In this document: positions 8,256 to 15,458 of the stretch, one piece after another
Numbering within the stretch: the first letter of the stretch is position 1
How the letters are laid out: each line of letters opens with the position of its first letter
Assembly (NCBI GenBank): GCA_038214535.1
Contig: JBBQRS010000010.1
Location: forward strand, 3,344 to 67,343
Direction of reading: 5' to 3'
Length of the DNA stretch: 64,000 bases
DNA from: JBBQRS01 sp038214535
Lineage (GTDB): Bacteria; Chloroflexota; Anaerolineae; CG2-30-64-16
Translations under genes and position numbers: made by a program
Notes under the pieces: model-generated
What the model was told of the DNA's origin: nothing
What the model saw: the letters and a program-made list of their open reading frames with translations, nothing else
The model's database searches: none

Positions 8256-9539
8256 ATGAAACATAGCAATTCGAAATGGGTGCGCCTGTTTCTCCTGATG
8301 ACGATGGCGCTGATTCTGACGTTAGCCGCCTTTGGCGGCGGGATGGTGGTTGGGGCCGACTTGATCTCCGGCTCCGGCGAGACCGCCAGCCTGCCTGCGC
8401 TGCCGAGCTTCTTGAAAGCGACCACTTCCGTGGGCGCTACCGGCAAGGTCTCCCCTACCCCGACGGCTGAACCCGACCTGGTTCTCGATAACAATCTCTT
8501 TGACGAAGCAATGAACTTGCTCGAGGATCAGTTCTACGGCGACCTGCCGGCCGAAGAGGACCTGACCTACAATGCCATTCGGGGCGTAGTGGATCGTTTG
8601 GGCGACCGGAACACGACGTTCGTTGACCCGGAAACGGCGGCGCTCTTCGATTCAGATATGGAAGGTCACTTTGAGGGCATCGGCGCGCGGGTCAACCTGG
8701 CCGAGAACGGTGGGATTAACCTGGAATACCTTTTCCCCGAACAACCGGCGGAAAAGGCCGGGTTGCGGATGGGCGACATCATCATCAAGGTGGATGGTGA
8801 AAACGTCACGAAGCTGGACCTGACGGAAGCCATCAGCAAAATCCGCGGCCCGGGCGGCTCTGAGGTGGTATTGACCATCGTCCGCGATGAGGGCGAGCCG
8901 TTCGACGTGAAGGTGACGCGGGCGCGCATTGAGATCCCAGTGGTTGATACGAAGACCCTGGCCGACGGACAGGTCGAATACATCGCACTGAGCGAGTTCA
9001 GCAGCGTGGCCCCACAACGGCTTGCCACGGCGGTTAGCAAGGCGGTGGCGAAGAACCCCAAAGGCATCATCCTTGACCTGCGCGGCGACCCCGGCGGTCT
9101 CCTGGATGCGGCTGTGCGGATCGGCAGCTACTTCGTCCCTGAAGGGAATATCGTTCTTGAACGCACCAAAGATGGTGAGCAGCGCGACTATGAACGGCGC
9201 GGGCGCTACCTGTTGGGCAAGACGCCGTTGGCCGTGCTGGTTGACGGCGGCAGCGCGAGCGCGTCGGAGATCGTCGCCGGGGCGGTGCAAGACGCCGGGA
9301 CCGGTGTTCTGATCGGGGAGAAGACCTACGGCAAGGGTTCGGTGCAGTTGCCCAATACGCTGAGCGACGGTTCGCAACTCAGGGTGACGATTGCCCACTG
9401 GTTTACGCCCAAGAATCGGGGCATTCACGAGCTGGGGTTGGAGCCGGACATCCCTGTGGAGATGAAGCCGGAGGATCGGGAAGCGGGTCGCGACCCGCAA
9501 CTCGATCGGGCCGTGGAGTATTTGCTCGAAGGAAAGTAG
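8256..9539 (+). CDS. S41-family C-terminal processing (tail-specific) peptidase, second copy
   Basis: 427 residues, a paralogue of the gene just upstream. It has an N-terminal membrane segment (residues about 10-33), a Thr/Pro/Ser linker, a PDZ domain (near 135-215, PAEKAGLRMGDIIIKVDGE), and the catalytic motifs GGSASASEIVAGA (Ser near 333) and GEKTYGKGSVQ (Lys near 358). It is expected to degrade or mature exported proteins by their C-termini. The C-terminal ends of both copies share the DREAGRDPQLDRA pattern, so they come from a tandem duplication. The smpB start is 33 bases downstream. Confidence 0.93.
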   Translation: MKHSNSKWVRLFLLMTMALILTLAAFGGGMVVGADLISGSGETASLPALPSFLKATTSVGATGKVSPTPTAEPDLVLDNNLFDEAMNLLEDQFYGDLPAEEDLTYNAIRGVVDRLGDRNTTFVDPETAALFDSDMEGHFEGIGARVNLAENGGINLEYLFPEQPAEKAGLRMGDIIIKVDGENVTKLDLTEAISKIRGPGGSEVVLTIVRDEGEPFDVKVTRARIEIPVVDTKTLADGQVEYIALSEFSSVAPQRLATAVSKAVAKNPKGIILDLRGDPGGLLDAAVRIGSYFVPEGNIVLERTKDGEQRDYERRGRYLLGKTPLAVLVDGGSASASEIVAGAVQDAGTGVLIGEKTYGKGSVQLPNTLSDGSQLRVTIAHWFTPKNRGIHELGLEPDIPVEMKPEDREAGRDPQLDRAVEYLLEGK

Positions 9540-9571
9540 GCGCGGCGGCAAGGCCGGCGCAGGAGGGCGAA

Positions 9572-10054
9572 GTGGCAAAGAGAGGCGATGGCGGCGTGAA
9601 GCCGGTGGCAACAAACCGAAAGGCGTTGCACGAATACTTCATCGAAGACACCTACGAGGCGGGCATCGCCTTGACGGGAACGGAGATCAAGTCGGTGCGC
9701 GCCTCGCGGGTGAACCTGGGCGATGGTTTTGTGCAGATTCGCAACGGCGAGGCGTGGCTGCTCAACGTTCACATTTCGCCCTATGACTTCGGTAACCGCG
9801 AGAATCACGAACCGCGCCGCGAGCGACGGCTGTTGTTGCACAGCGTGGAAATCCGCAAGCTGCAGAGCAAGGTCTCGGAACGCGGCTGGACCATCGTGCC
9901 CTTGAGCATGTATCTGAGCGGCGGCCGGGCCAAGGTCGAGGTCGCCCTGGTGCGCGGCAAGCGGCTCTATGACAAGAAGGATGCCGTGGCCGAGCGGGAC
10001 GCTGACCGTGAGATGCAGCGCGTGACCAAGGGCGGCTGGCAGGAAGATTATTGA
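9572..10054 (+). CDS. smpB: tmRNA-binding protein SmpB
   Basis: 160 residues. Family landmarks are clear: NRKALHEYFIEDTYEAGI at the N-terminus, GTEIKSVR, the HISPYD segment, RRLLLH, and the basic C-terminal tail that enters the mRNA channel of the ribosome (KRLYDKKDAVAERDADR). SmpB carries alanyl-tmRNA to stalled ribosomes in trans-translation. GTG 9572 is preceded by GGAGGGCGAA. Its RNA partner ssrA begins about 95 bases downstream, the common arrangement. The protein lies right after two tail-specific peptidases. Confidence 0.97.
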   Translation: MAKRGDGGVKPVATNRKALHEYFIEDTYEAGIALTGTEIKSVRASRVNLGDGFVQIRNGEAWLLNVHISPYDFGNRENHEPRRERRLLLHSVEIRKLQSKVSERGWTIVPLSMYLSGGRAKVEVALVRGKRLYDKKDAVAERDADREMQRVTKGGWQEDY

Positions 10055-10066
10055 TCCGTACATTCA

Positions 10067-10097
10067 CGTGCAACGCACCTCCGAGGTGTGTTGCACG
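10067..10097 (+). terminator. Hairpin after smpB
   Basis: Long hairpin with arms CGTGCAACGCACCT and AGGTGTGTTGCACG (one G-T pair) and a 3-base loop, 13 bases after smpB. No strong T-run follows, so it may be an attenuator or processing site rather than a classical terminator. Confidence 0.5.
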
Positions 10098-10109
10098 TCG
10101 TTACACGGT

Positions 10110-10138
10110 TTGTTGCGCCAATCAAAATGTGGTAAGAT
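10110..10138 (+). promoter_or_regulatory. Promoter of ssrA
   Basis: TTGTTG (10110-10115), 17-base spacer, TAAGAT (10133-10138), ending 11 bases before the mature 5' end of the tmRNA. Confidence 0.6.
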
Positions 10139-10149
10139 CACTTGTGAAA

Positions 10150-10561
10150 GGGGATGAATGGTTTCGACGGGGCAGATTGGGCGTACGTTGCAAGCCGAGG
10201 CGCTCCCACCTCGCAAATCAGGAGCAAAAACAATAACTGCCAACTCAGGCAAAGCGTTCACCTTCCCCTTCGCTCGCAACAACCAGTTCGCACTGGCTGC
10301 GTAAGAAGGAGCAGGGAACAAATGGTCGCTGAAGAGTGACCACGGTGCCTCCGCCGGGTTCCGGCGGCGACGGAGAGCATCGTCATAATACCGTAGGGTG
10401 CGGCCCGTGTACGCCGATAGACGGGTCTAAGACAATCGGCTAGCCTTCCTAGTGGACAGTGGTCGCTGCTGGACCGGACGGCGAAACCCAAATCAGTGAC
10501 TAAGCTTGTAGATATGTGCGATCGTCTGTTTCGGACCCGGGTTCGACTCCCGGCATCTCCA
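10150..10561 (+). ncRNA. ssrA: Transfer-messenger RNA (tmRNA)
   Basis: About 412 nt. The 5' end GGGGATGAATGGTTTCGACGG is the tmRNA signature. It pairs as a 7-bp acceptor stem (one G-U) with CATCTCC at 10554-10560, followed by discriminator A; the CCA end is not fully encoded. The T-arm GTTCGACTCCC (10541-10551 area) is tRNA-like. The tag-coding frame runs to TAA at 10302-10304; with resume codon GCC at 10239 the tag is about 21 residues ending FARNNQFALAA. Pairing arms for pseudoknots occupy the middle. smpB lies directly upstream. Confidence 0.95.
10239..10304 (+). other. tmRNA tag reading frame
   Basis: Reading back from TAA at 10302 in frame gives a tag whose C-terminus is FPFARNNQFALAA. 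I place the resume codon at GCC 10239 (AN start, as in cyanobacterial tags such as ANNIVPFAR...); an upstream in-frame GCA at 10224 is an alternative. The ALAA end is the degradation signal read by Clp and tail-specific proteases. Confidence 0.65.
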
Positions 10562-10571
10562 CCTTGATTGG

Positions 10572-10610
10572 AAGGCCCCCAAATCGCGTGGCGCGATTTG
10601 GAGGCCTTTT
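10572..10610 (+). terminator. Terminator of ssrA
   Basis: Two-part stem: AAGGCC pairs with GGCCTT, and inside it CCAAATCGCG pairs with CGCGATTTGG around a TGG loop; TTTT follows. It starts 11 bases after the tmRNA end. Confidence 0.85.
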
Positions 10611-10637
10611 GCATCTCTTTTACGCCTATGCTATGAT
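10609..10637 (+). promoter_or_regulatory. Promoter of the IMPase-mtnP operon
   Basis: TTGCAT (10609-10614), 17 bases, TATGAT (10632-10637). The -35 begins in the T-run of the ssrA terminator, so the two units are tightly packed. Confidence 0.6.
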
Positions 10638-10684
10638 GCCGAACCGTCGGCGTCCTTCCGCCTTTTCCACATGCAGCGGGGAGA

Positions 10685-11560
10685 ATGAGTGTGATCCAAT
10701 CAACATATGCTTATGAACTAGAAGTCGCCATGCGTCTGGCGCGCGAGGCCGGTGAGATCATCAAGGCGTTTTATGACGTGCCGCCCACTGTGCGCTGGAA
10801 GGATCCCACCGAGCCGGTGACTGAAGCGGACCGCGCTGTCAATGCATACCTCGTGAAGCAGTTCGGCCAGGTCTTTCCCGATGACGGCATGTTGGCGGAA
10901 GAGTCCAAGGATGACCTGTCGCGCCTGGAGAAGTCGCGCGTCTGGATCATTGATCCGATGGATGGCACGGCGGAGTTTATCGCGCACAACGGCGAGTTCT
11001 GCATCATGATCGGTTTGGCTGTCGAGGGCGCGCCGGTGGTAGGCGTCGTATATCAGCCGATTGACGACGTGTTGTATGCGGCTTCGTTGGGCAATGGGGC
11101 TTTCGTTGAGGAGTTTGGCGAGCGCACTCCCTTGCACGTGTCGGACATGGCGAATATCGAGGAGTTTCGCCTCGTGGTCAGTCGCTCGCATCGCGTCCCG
11201 ATCACCGACGCGATCATCCGCGGCTTCGGGTTGAAGCGGGAACGCAGCATCGGCAGCGTAGGCCTGAAGATCGGGCTGATTGCGCGCGGGCAGGCGGAGC
11301 TTTATATCCATCCCAACGCGGGCACCAAAGAATGGGACACCTGCGGCCCGGATATCATCGTGCGGGAAGCCGGCGGCCTGATGACCGATTGCTTCAACCG
11401 AACGTTGCTTTACAATCAGCCCGATGTGGTGCGTCAATTTGGGCTACTGGCGAGCAACGACGTTAAACATGACGAAGTCGCCGCTCAACTGGCGGAGATA
11501 CTCGACGAGGCCGGCGTAGACCCGGAGTTCGGTTTTCGGACGTGGAAGGGACTGGCATGA
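10685..11560 (+). CDS. Inositol monophosphatase-family phosphatase
   Basis: 291 residues, Mg2+/Li+-dependent phosphatase fold. Metal-binding motifs: AEES (near residue 73), DPMDGTAEF (near 91-99) and WDTCGPDIIVREAGG (near 218). The family hydrolyses inositol phosphates, histidinol phosphate, fructose bisphosphate or 3'-phosphoadenosine phosphate; DGTAEF and the size fit histidinol-phosphatase or bisphosphate-nucleotidase types, but the substrate is not settled. Starts at ATG 10685 or, equally well by the GGGGAG spacing, at GTG 10691. The stop overlaps the mtnP start (ATGA). If it acts on adenosine phosphates, pairing with mtnP would make a purine/sulfur salvage operon. Confidence 0.85.
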   Translation: MSVIQSTYAYELEVAMRLAREAGEIIKAFYDVPPTVRWKDPTEPVTEADRAVNAYLVKQFGQVFPDDGMLAEESKDDLSRLEKSRVWIIDPMDGTAEFIAHNGEFCIMIGLAVEGAPVVGVVYQPIDDVLYAASLGNGAFVEEFGERTPLHVSDMANIEEFRLVVSRSHRVPITDAIIRGFGLKRERSIGSVGLKIGLIARGQAELYIHPNAGTKEWDTCGPDIIVREAGGLMTDCFNRTLLYNQPDVVRQFGLLASNDVKHDEVAAQLAEILDEAGVDPEFGFRTWKGLA

Positions 11561-12438
11561 TGGAAACAGTACGGGTTGGCGTGATCGGCGGCAGCGGGGT
11601 CTATGATCTGTCACAACTCAAGAACGTGCGCGAGAGATATCTGGATACGCCGTTCGGCGCGCCGTCAGACGCCTACATCGTGGGCGAGATCGAGGGGCAG
11701 CCGGTGGCGTTCTTGCCGCGTCACGGGCGGGGACATCGCATCAGCCCGACGCAACTCAACTCGCGGGCCAACATTTACGGCTTCAAGATGCTCGGCGTCG
11801 AGTATTTGATTTCCATCAGCGCCTGCGGCAGCCTCCAGCCGCAGTATCGCCCCGGCGACATCGTGACGCCGGATCAGGTCTTCGACCGCACACGGATGCG
11901 CCCGACCAGCTTCTTTGACGATCCGGCGGTGGGCACGGGCGGCATCGTCGTGCATGTTTCCGTAGCAGATCCGTTCTGCGACTACCTGAACGAGGTGTGT
12001 GCGACCGCTGTGGAGGCTACCGGGCATGCCGTGCATCGTGGGGGGACGTTCGTCACGATCGAAGGCCCCCGGTTCAGCACGAAGGCCGAGAGTCGGGTTT
12101 TCCAACAGTTGGGCTTTGCCATCATCGGGATGACGGCGATCCCCGAAGTGTTCCTGGCCCGCGAGGCCGGGATGAGCTATGCCACCATGGCGCATGTGAC
12201 CGATTACGACGTGTGGCACGAATCGGAAGCGCCGGTCACGGTGGAGATGGTTGTGAGGCAACTGCTGGCCAATGCTGATGTGGCGAAGGCCTCGGTAGTG
12301 AACGCGGTCAAGGCGCTGAAGGATGCGCCGCCGTCGCAGCACGGCGATTCACTGCGCAACGCCATCATGACGCAACCGGCCCTGATTCCGCCTGCGACAA
12401 GAGCGCGGCTCGATCTGTTGATCGGTAAGTACTTGTAG
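11557..12438 (+). CDS. mtnP: S-methyl-5'-thioadenosine phosphorylase
   Basis: 293 residues, PNP/MTAP family. Readable motifs: VGVIGGSGVYD (phosphate loop at the N-terminus), FLPRHGRGH, SISACGSL and TIEGPRFSTKAES. It splits methylthioadenosine into adenine and methylthioribose-1-phosphate in methionine salvage. ATG 11557 overlaps the stop of the upstream phosphatase by 4 bases, with AAGGGA upstream. A strong terminator follows. Confidence 0.93.
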   Translation: MMETVRVGVIGGSGVYDLSQLKNVRERYLDTPFGAPSDAYIVGEIEGQPVAFLPRHGRGHRISPTQLNSRANIYGFKMLGVEYLISISACGSLQPQYRPGDIVTPDQVFDRTRMRPTSFFDDPAVGTGGIVVHVSVADPFCDYLNEVCATAVEATGHAVHRGGTFVTIEGPRFSTKAESRVFQQLGFAIIGMTAIPEVFLAREAGMSYATMAHVTDYDVWHESEAPVTVEMVVRQLLANADVAKASVVNAVKALKDAPPSQHGDSLRNAIMTQPALIPPATRARLDLLIGKYL

Positions 12439-12453
12439 CAAAAACCGGCTCAT

Positions 12454-12492
12454 AAAAAGAGGGGCAGGCGATGATCGCCTGCCCCTCTTTTT
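12454..12492. terminator. Bidirectional terminator between mtnP and the DsbA-like gene
   Basis: A 39-base near-perfect palindrome: AAAAAGAGGGGCAGGCGAT, one base, then its complement, giving T-runs on both strands. It serves the convergent mtnP (+) and the thiol oxidoreductase gene (-). Confidence 0.95.
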
Positions 12493-12508
12493 ATGTCGGC
12501 GCTACCGT

Positions 12509-13210
12509 TTACTGCGTGTTGGCAAGGTAACCATCTATGACGGACTGGAATTGCTCGAAAGGCGCCGCGCCTTCGATCTTCTGATCGTTGATGAAGAAGG
12601 TCGGTGTAGACTGGACCCCCTTCTGCTTGCCCTCGTTCACGTCCTGATAGACCTTATCCAGGTGCTGGTCGGAATCTACGCAAGGGTTGAACTGCGCCGC
12701 ATTGAGGCCGAGTTGTTGCCCATAGCTCTTCAGCGATGCTTTACTGAACGCATCGGCCGATGTGCCTGACCGGCTCATCAGAAGATCGTGATAATCCCAG
12801 AAGCGGCCCTGGTCGGCGGCGCATTCCGAAGCATTTGCCGCATCGGCAGATTCCGGCCCGATAACGATAAAATGCCTGTAATTGAAGCGAACTTTCCCGG
12901 TGCTCTCGTACATTTCTCGTAGCTGTTTGCCCTGGTTCAGACCGAACCGTGCGCAGTGACTTCAGCCAAAATCCGAGAAGTCGGTGATCGTGACCGGCGC
13001 ATCCGCCGGACCCCAGCTTGTCCCTTCTCCCACGCGAGCCGTCGTTGGGACGGTCGGTTGGGCAGGTCGGCTTTGCAACAAGATCAAGCCCAGGACCAAC
13101 ACCCCGACTGCCCCGACCAGGGCCAGGAGCAACCAGCGCGAGTTGTTGGACTTCGTCTTGACTGGCTGCTTGCCGGGCTGCGATTTCGGCAATTGAGCCT
13201 TTTTAGCCAT
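12509..13210 (-). CDS. DsbA-like thiol oxidoreductase with in-frame TGA at the active-site Cys (candidate selenoprotein)
   Basis: 233 residues when the TGA at 12964-12962 is read through. The first 82 residues give a basic N-terminus, one membrane segment (about 25-46) and the family strand VTITDFSDFG. Then comes TGA, then SHCARFG, so the redox motif reads U-S-H-C in the place of CxxC. The remaining 150 codons form an uninterrupted DsbA/thioredoxin-like domain with the extra Cys pair ECAADQGRFW and NPCVDS, and the cis-Pro segment STPTFFIN. The gene starts at ATG 13210 after AGGAGA. The protein is expected to form or isomerise disulfides outside the membrane. A SECIS-like hairpin lies right after the TGA. 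Alternatives are a nonsense mutation or a sequencing error; no selA, selB, selC or selD is in the window. Confidence 0.8.
12934..12948 (-). promoter_or_regulatory. Candidate bacterial SECIS hairpin
   Basis: In the transcript, GGUUC / GAACC form a 5-bp stem closing the loop GGUCU. The loop starts 18 nt after UGA and opens with G, as in the bacterial SECIS model (16-37 nt spacing, G among the first two loop bases). A lower UGC/GCA pairing can extend it across an internal loop. Confidence 0.5.
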
Positions 13211-13251
13211 ACGGCGTTTTCTCCTCTACAGGTGATTAGGAAACACGCTGG

Positions 13252-13280
13252 ATTATACCACGAACGATTTTTGGCAACGA
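13252..13280 (-). promoter_or_regulatory. Promoter of the DsbA-like gene
   Basis: TATAAT on the minus strand (13257-13252) with a weak -35, TCGTTG (13280-13275), 17 bases upstream. The leader would be about 35 bases. Confidence 0.5.
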
Positions 13281-13288
13281 ACGCGATT

Positions 13289-13304
13289 TGTCACTTTTGT
13301 GACA
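13289..13304. promoter_or_regulatory. Palindrome TGTCAC-TTTT-GTGACA, candidate Crp/Fnr-type operator
   Basis: Perfect 6-bp arms spaced by 4 bases, the geometry used by Fnr/Crp-family dimers. It sits just upstream of the -35 of the DsbA-like gene and about 50 bases upstream of the promoter for the polysaccharide operon. Confidence 0.4.
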
Positions 13305-13355
13305 TTGCACGGGCAAACGCGGGGAGAGACAATTTATATTGACGGACGGCCAAAC

Positions 13356-13384
13356 TTGCCGTTACCTCGATTTTGCCATAAGAT
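13356..13384 (+). promoter_or_regulatory. Promoter of the polysaccharide operon
   Basis: TTGCCG (13356-13361), 17 bases, TAAGAT (13379-13384), about 70 bases before the O-antigen ligase start. Confidence 0.5.
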
Positions 13385-13453
13385 AACCTGTCGCTGCGCC
13401 CTGAACACATCTGATTTTGAAGGATCGTTCGGGGAGACAGGTGACAGAGGGCA

Positions 13454-14953
13454 ATGACGGCTCCTAATCCAACCCTGGCTGCCGGCGCAAGGCAGCCCAT
13501 ACCCACCGCAAGAATCACGCCTGCTACTGCGAGCCTCTTAGTGCTGTTCGCAGCGCTCATTGCCGTGATTCCTGTGACGCGGAGTGCGGCCTTGCTCGCG
13601 GCTGTGGCGCTTGGCCTGGGCGTCTTGCTGGAACCGGGCCTTGGGGTCATCGTCCTTGCCGTGGCGCTGCCGTTTGGTTCTTTGGTGAGCCTACCGGGGC
13701 TGCCGGCGAATTTCGTGGACCTCTTGGTTGCACTGGTGGTCGGCGCCTGGGCACTCAAGGGTCTGGCCGCTCGCCGCCTGAGCTTCGCCATTCCGCTGCC
13801 GGCCTGGCCGCTGCTGGCGTTCATCTGGGTTGCGGCCCTGAGCCTGACGCAGGCGCAGTCGTGGCGGGAAGGCGTGCCGGAATTAATCAAGTGGGTAGAG
13901 GTCGCGGCGGTCTACATCATCGGTGCGCAAGTGCTCAGCCGTAAGCAGACCTGGTGGATGGTAGCGGCGCTCCTGACGGCCGGTGTGCTGGAAGCGACTC
14001 TCGGCGCGTATCAGTTCTGGCGACAAGTCGGGCCGGACGCTTTCGTCCTGATGGGTCGCTTCATGCGGGCCTCTGGCACGTTTCGCCAGCCTAACCCGTA
14101 TGCCGGCTACCTGGGGTATCTGATACCCGTGGCCGTCAGTCTGACGATTATGGCGCTTGGCGAGGGAGTCCGGCGGCGCAAGTGGGCCTGGCTGCTGGCC
14201 GGCGCGGCGTGCGGCGCGGCGGCGCTGGCGATGATCGCCGGGATCGGGATGAGCTGGTCGCGGGGCGCGTGGATTGCGCTGGCGGCTGCGTTGTTTGTCG
14301 TGCTTGGCTTTCGGAGCCGGCGCGCGGCGCTCGTTTCGGTGATAACGATCCTGATCGTTGGGCTGCTTCTGGTGATGTTCGGGACGGCGTGGCTGCCGGG
14401 GCGCGTGAGCGAGCTACAAACCTATCTCGGGGGATTTGATCCGGCGCAAACAGAAATCACGGATGCAAATTTCTCGGTGCTCGAACGCGTGGCCCACTGG
14501 CAGGTGGGGTTGGTGATGTTCGGGGATCATCCTTGGTTGGGCGTTGGCATCGGCAATTATGCCGTAGCGTATGGGGAGTATGCGCCCCCCCATTGGTATG
14601 AGCCGCTAGGTCATGCGCATAATATCTCGATTAACCTGCTGGCAGAAACCGGTCTGTTGGGCGGCCTGGCGTTCCTGGCCTTCTGGCTGGCACTGGCCGG
14701 GGCGGCAATCCGGGCGATGGTGTCTTCCGATCCGGCGCACCGGGCCTACGCCGTGGGCATCCTTGGGACGTGGGTTTGCGTCACGATTCATGGTGTGTTT
14801 GATAATCTGTTCGTGCAACATATGCAGCTCAACCTGGCGTTGCTCTGGGCAGGGCTGATTACGCTCGGCGCCGTGGGCCAAATCGTGCCGTCAGCGGGAC
14901 AGCGAGCGATCTTGCGTCATGACGATCGCGCTTCAGCGATCCAAGAGGTTTAA
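13454..14953 (+). CDS. O-antigen ligase/polymerase family membrane protein
   Basis: 499 residues with about 11 hydrophobic segments. The long extracytoplasmic loop and the Wzy/WaaL-type signature near residue 360-385 (WLGVGIGNYA, then HAHNISINLLAETG) define the family that joins or polymerises lipid-linked glycans at the outer face of the membrane. ATG 13454 has a weak GAGG upstream. It is followed directly by gtrA-like, GT4 and another membrane protein gene, so the four genes likely build a surface polysaccharide or glycolipid. Ligase and polymerase cannot be told apart from sequence. Confidence 0.85.
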   Translation: MTAPNPTLAAGARQPIPTARITPATASLLVLFAALIAVIPVTRSAALLAAVALGLGVLLEPGLGVIVLAVALPFGSLVSLPGLPANFVDLLVALVVGAWALKGLAARRLSFAIPLPAWPLLAFIWVAALSLTQAQSWREGVPELIKWVEVAAVYIIGAQVLSRKQTWWMVAALLTAGVLEATLGAYQFWRQVGPDAFVLMGRFMRASGTFRQPNPYAGYLGYLIPVAVSLTIMALGEGVRRRKWAWLLAGAACGAAALAMIAGIGMSWSRGAWIALAAALFVVLGFRSRRAALVSVITILIVGLLLVMFGTAWLPGRVSELQTYLGGFDPAQTEITDANFSVLERVAHWQVGLVMFGDHPWLGVGIGNYAVAYGEYAPPHWYEPLGHAHNISINLLAETGLLGGLAFLAFWLALAGAAIRAMVSSDPAHRAYAVGILGTWVCVTIHGVFDNLFVQHMQLNLALLWAGLITLGAVGQIVPSAGQRAILRHDDRASAIQEV

Positions 14954-14954
14954 C

Positions 14955-15455
14955 TTGGCTGGTCACGTGGTCAATACGCATATGTCACCATTTCTGGATC
15001 GAATCGTCCGTCTTCCTGGAATCAACCGTCTGGGGCTTGAAGAGCGTCCGCAGGAACTCGTGCGCTTCCTGAAGTTTGCCATTGTCGGCGTCACCGGCAT
15101 GGTCGTGGACCTGTCTATCCTGACGTTTTCGCGTGAGGTTCTGGGGCTGCCCCTCTCGATTGCCGTGTTGCTGGGGTTTAGCCTGGCCGTTGTCAGTAAT
15201 TTCACCTGGAACCGGCTCTGGACGTTTCCTGAAAGTCGGAACCTGCCGCTGGGCCGTCAGTTGATCCAATTTATCATCGTCAACGTTATCGGCCTGGGCA
15301 TCAACGAACTGGTTGTGCTCGGTCTTCACCCGGTGTTCTCGGTGGTATTGCACGACCCGGCCTCTTACCTGGCGGCCAAGGTCATCGCCATTGGCATCGT
15401 GCTCTTCTGGAACTTCTTCGTAAATCGGGCCTGGACTTATCGAGATATTCATTGA
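14955..15455 (+). CDS. GtrA-family membrane protein
   Basis: 166 residues, four membrane segments. The opening FLKFAIVGVTGMVVDLSIL and the later WNRLWTFPES and FFVNRAWTY are typical of GtrA/DPMS-related proteins, which help move or position polyprenyl-phosphate sugars across the membrane. I prefer TTG 14955, one base after the upstream stop with AAGAGG six bases before it; an in-frame ATG at 14919 would sit within the previous gene, and ATG 14982 lacks a good binding site. Confidence 0.87.
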   Translation: MAGHVVNTHMSPFLDRIVRLPGINRLGLEERPQELVRFLKFAIVGVTGMVVDLSILTFSREVLGLPLSIAVLLGFSLAVVSNFTWNRLWTFPESRNLPLGRQLIQFIIVNVIGLGINELVVLGLHPVFSVVLHDPASYLAAKVIAIGIVLFWNFFVNRAWTYRDIH

Positions 15456-15458
15456 GCC

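Noticed and set aside
8652..9614. 320-codon minus-strand frame over the second S41 peptidase
   Set aside because: Antisense shadow of a conserved gene.
12509..12913. A separate 134-residue protein starting at ATG 12913
   Set aside because: It lacks the thioredoxin-fold start and the redox motif. It is better read as the C-terminal part of one protein crossing the TGA.
12969..13210. Stand-alone truncated membrane peptide ending at the TGA
   Set aside because: The frame continues perfectly as a DsbA-like domain beyond the stop.
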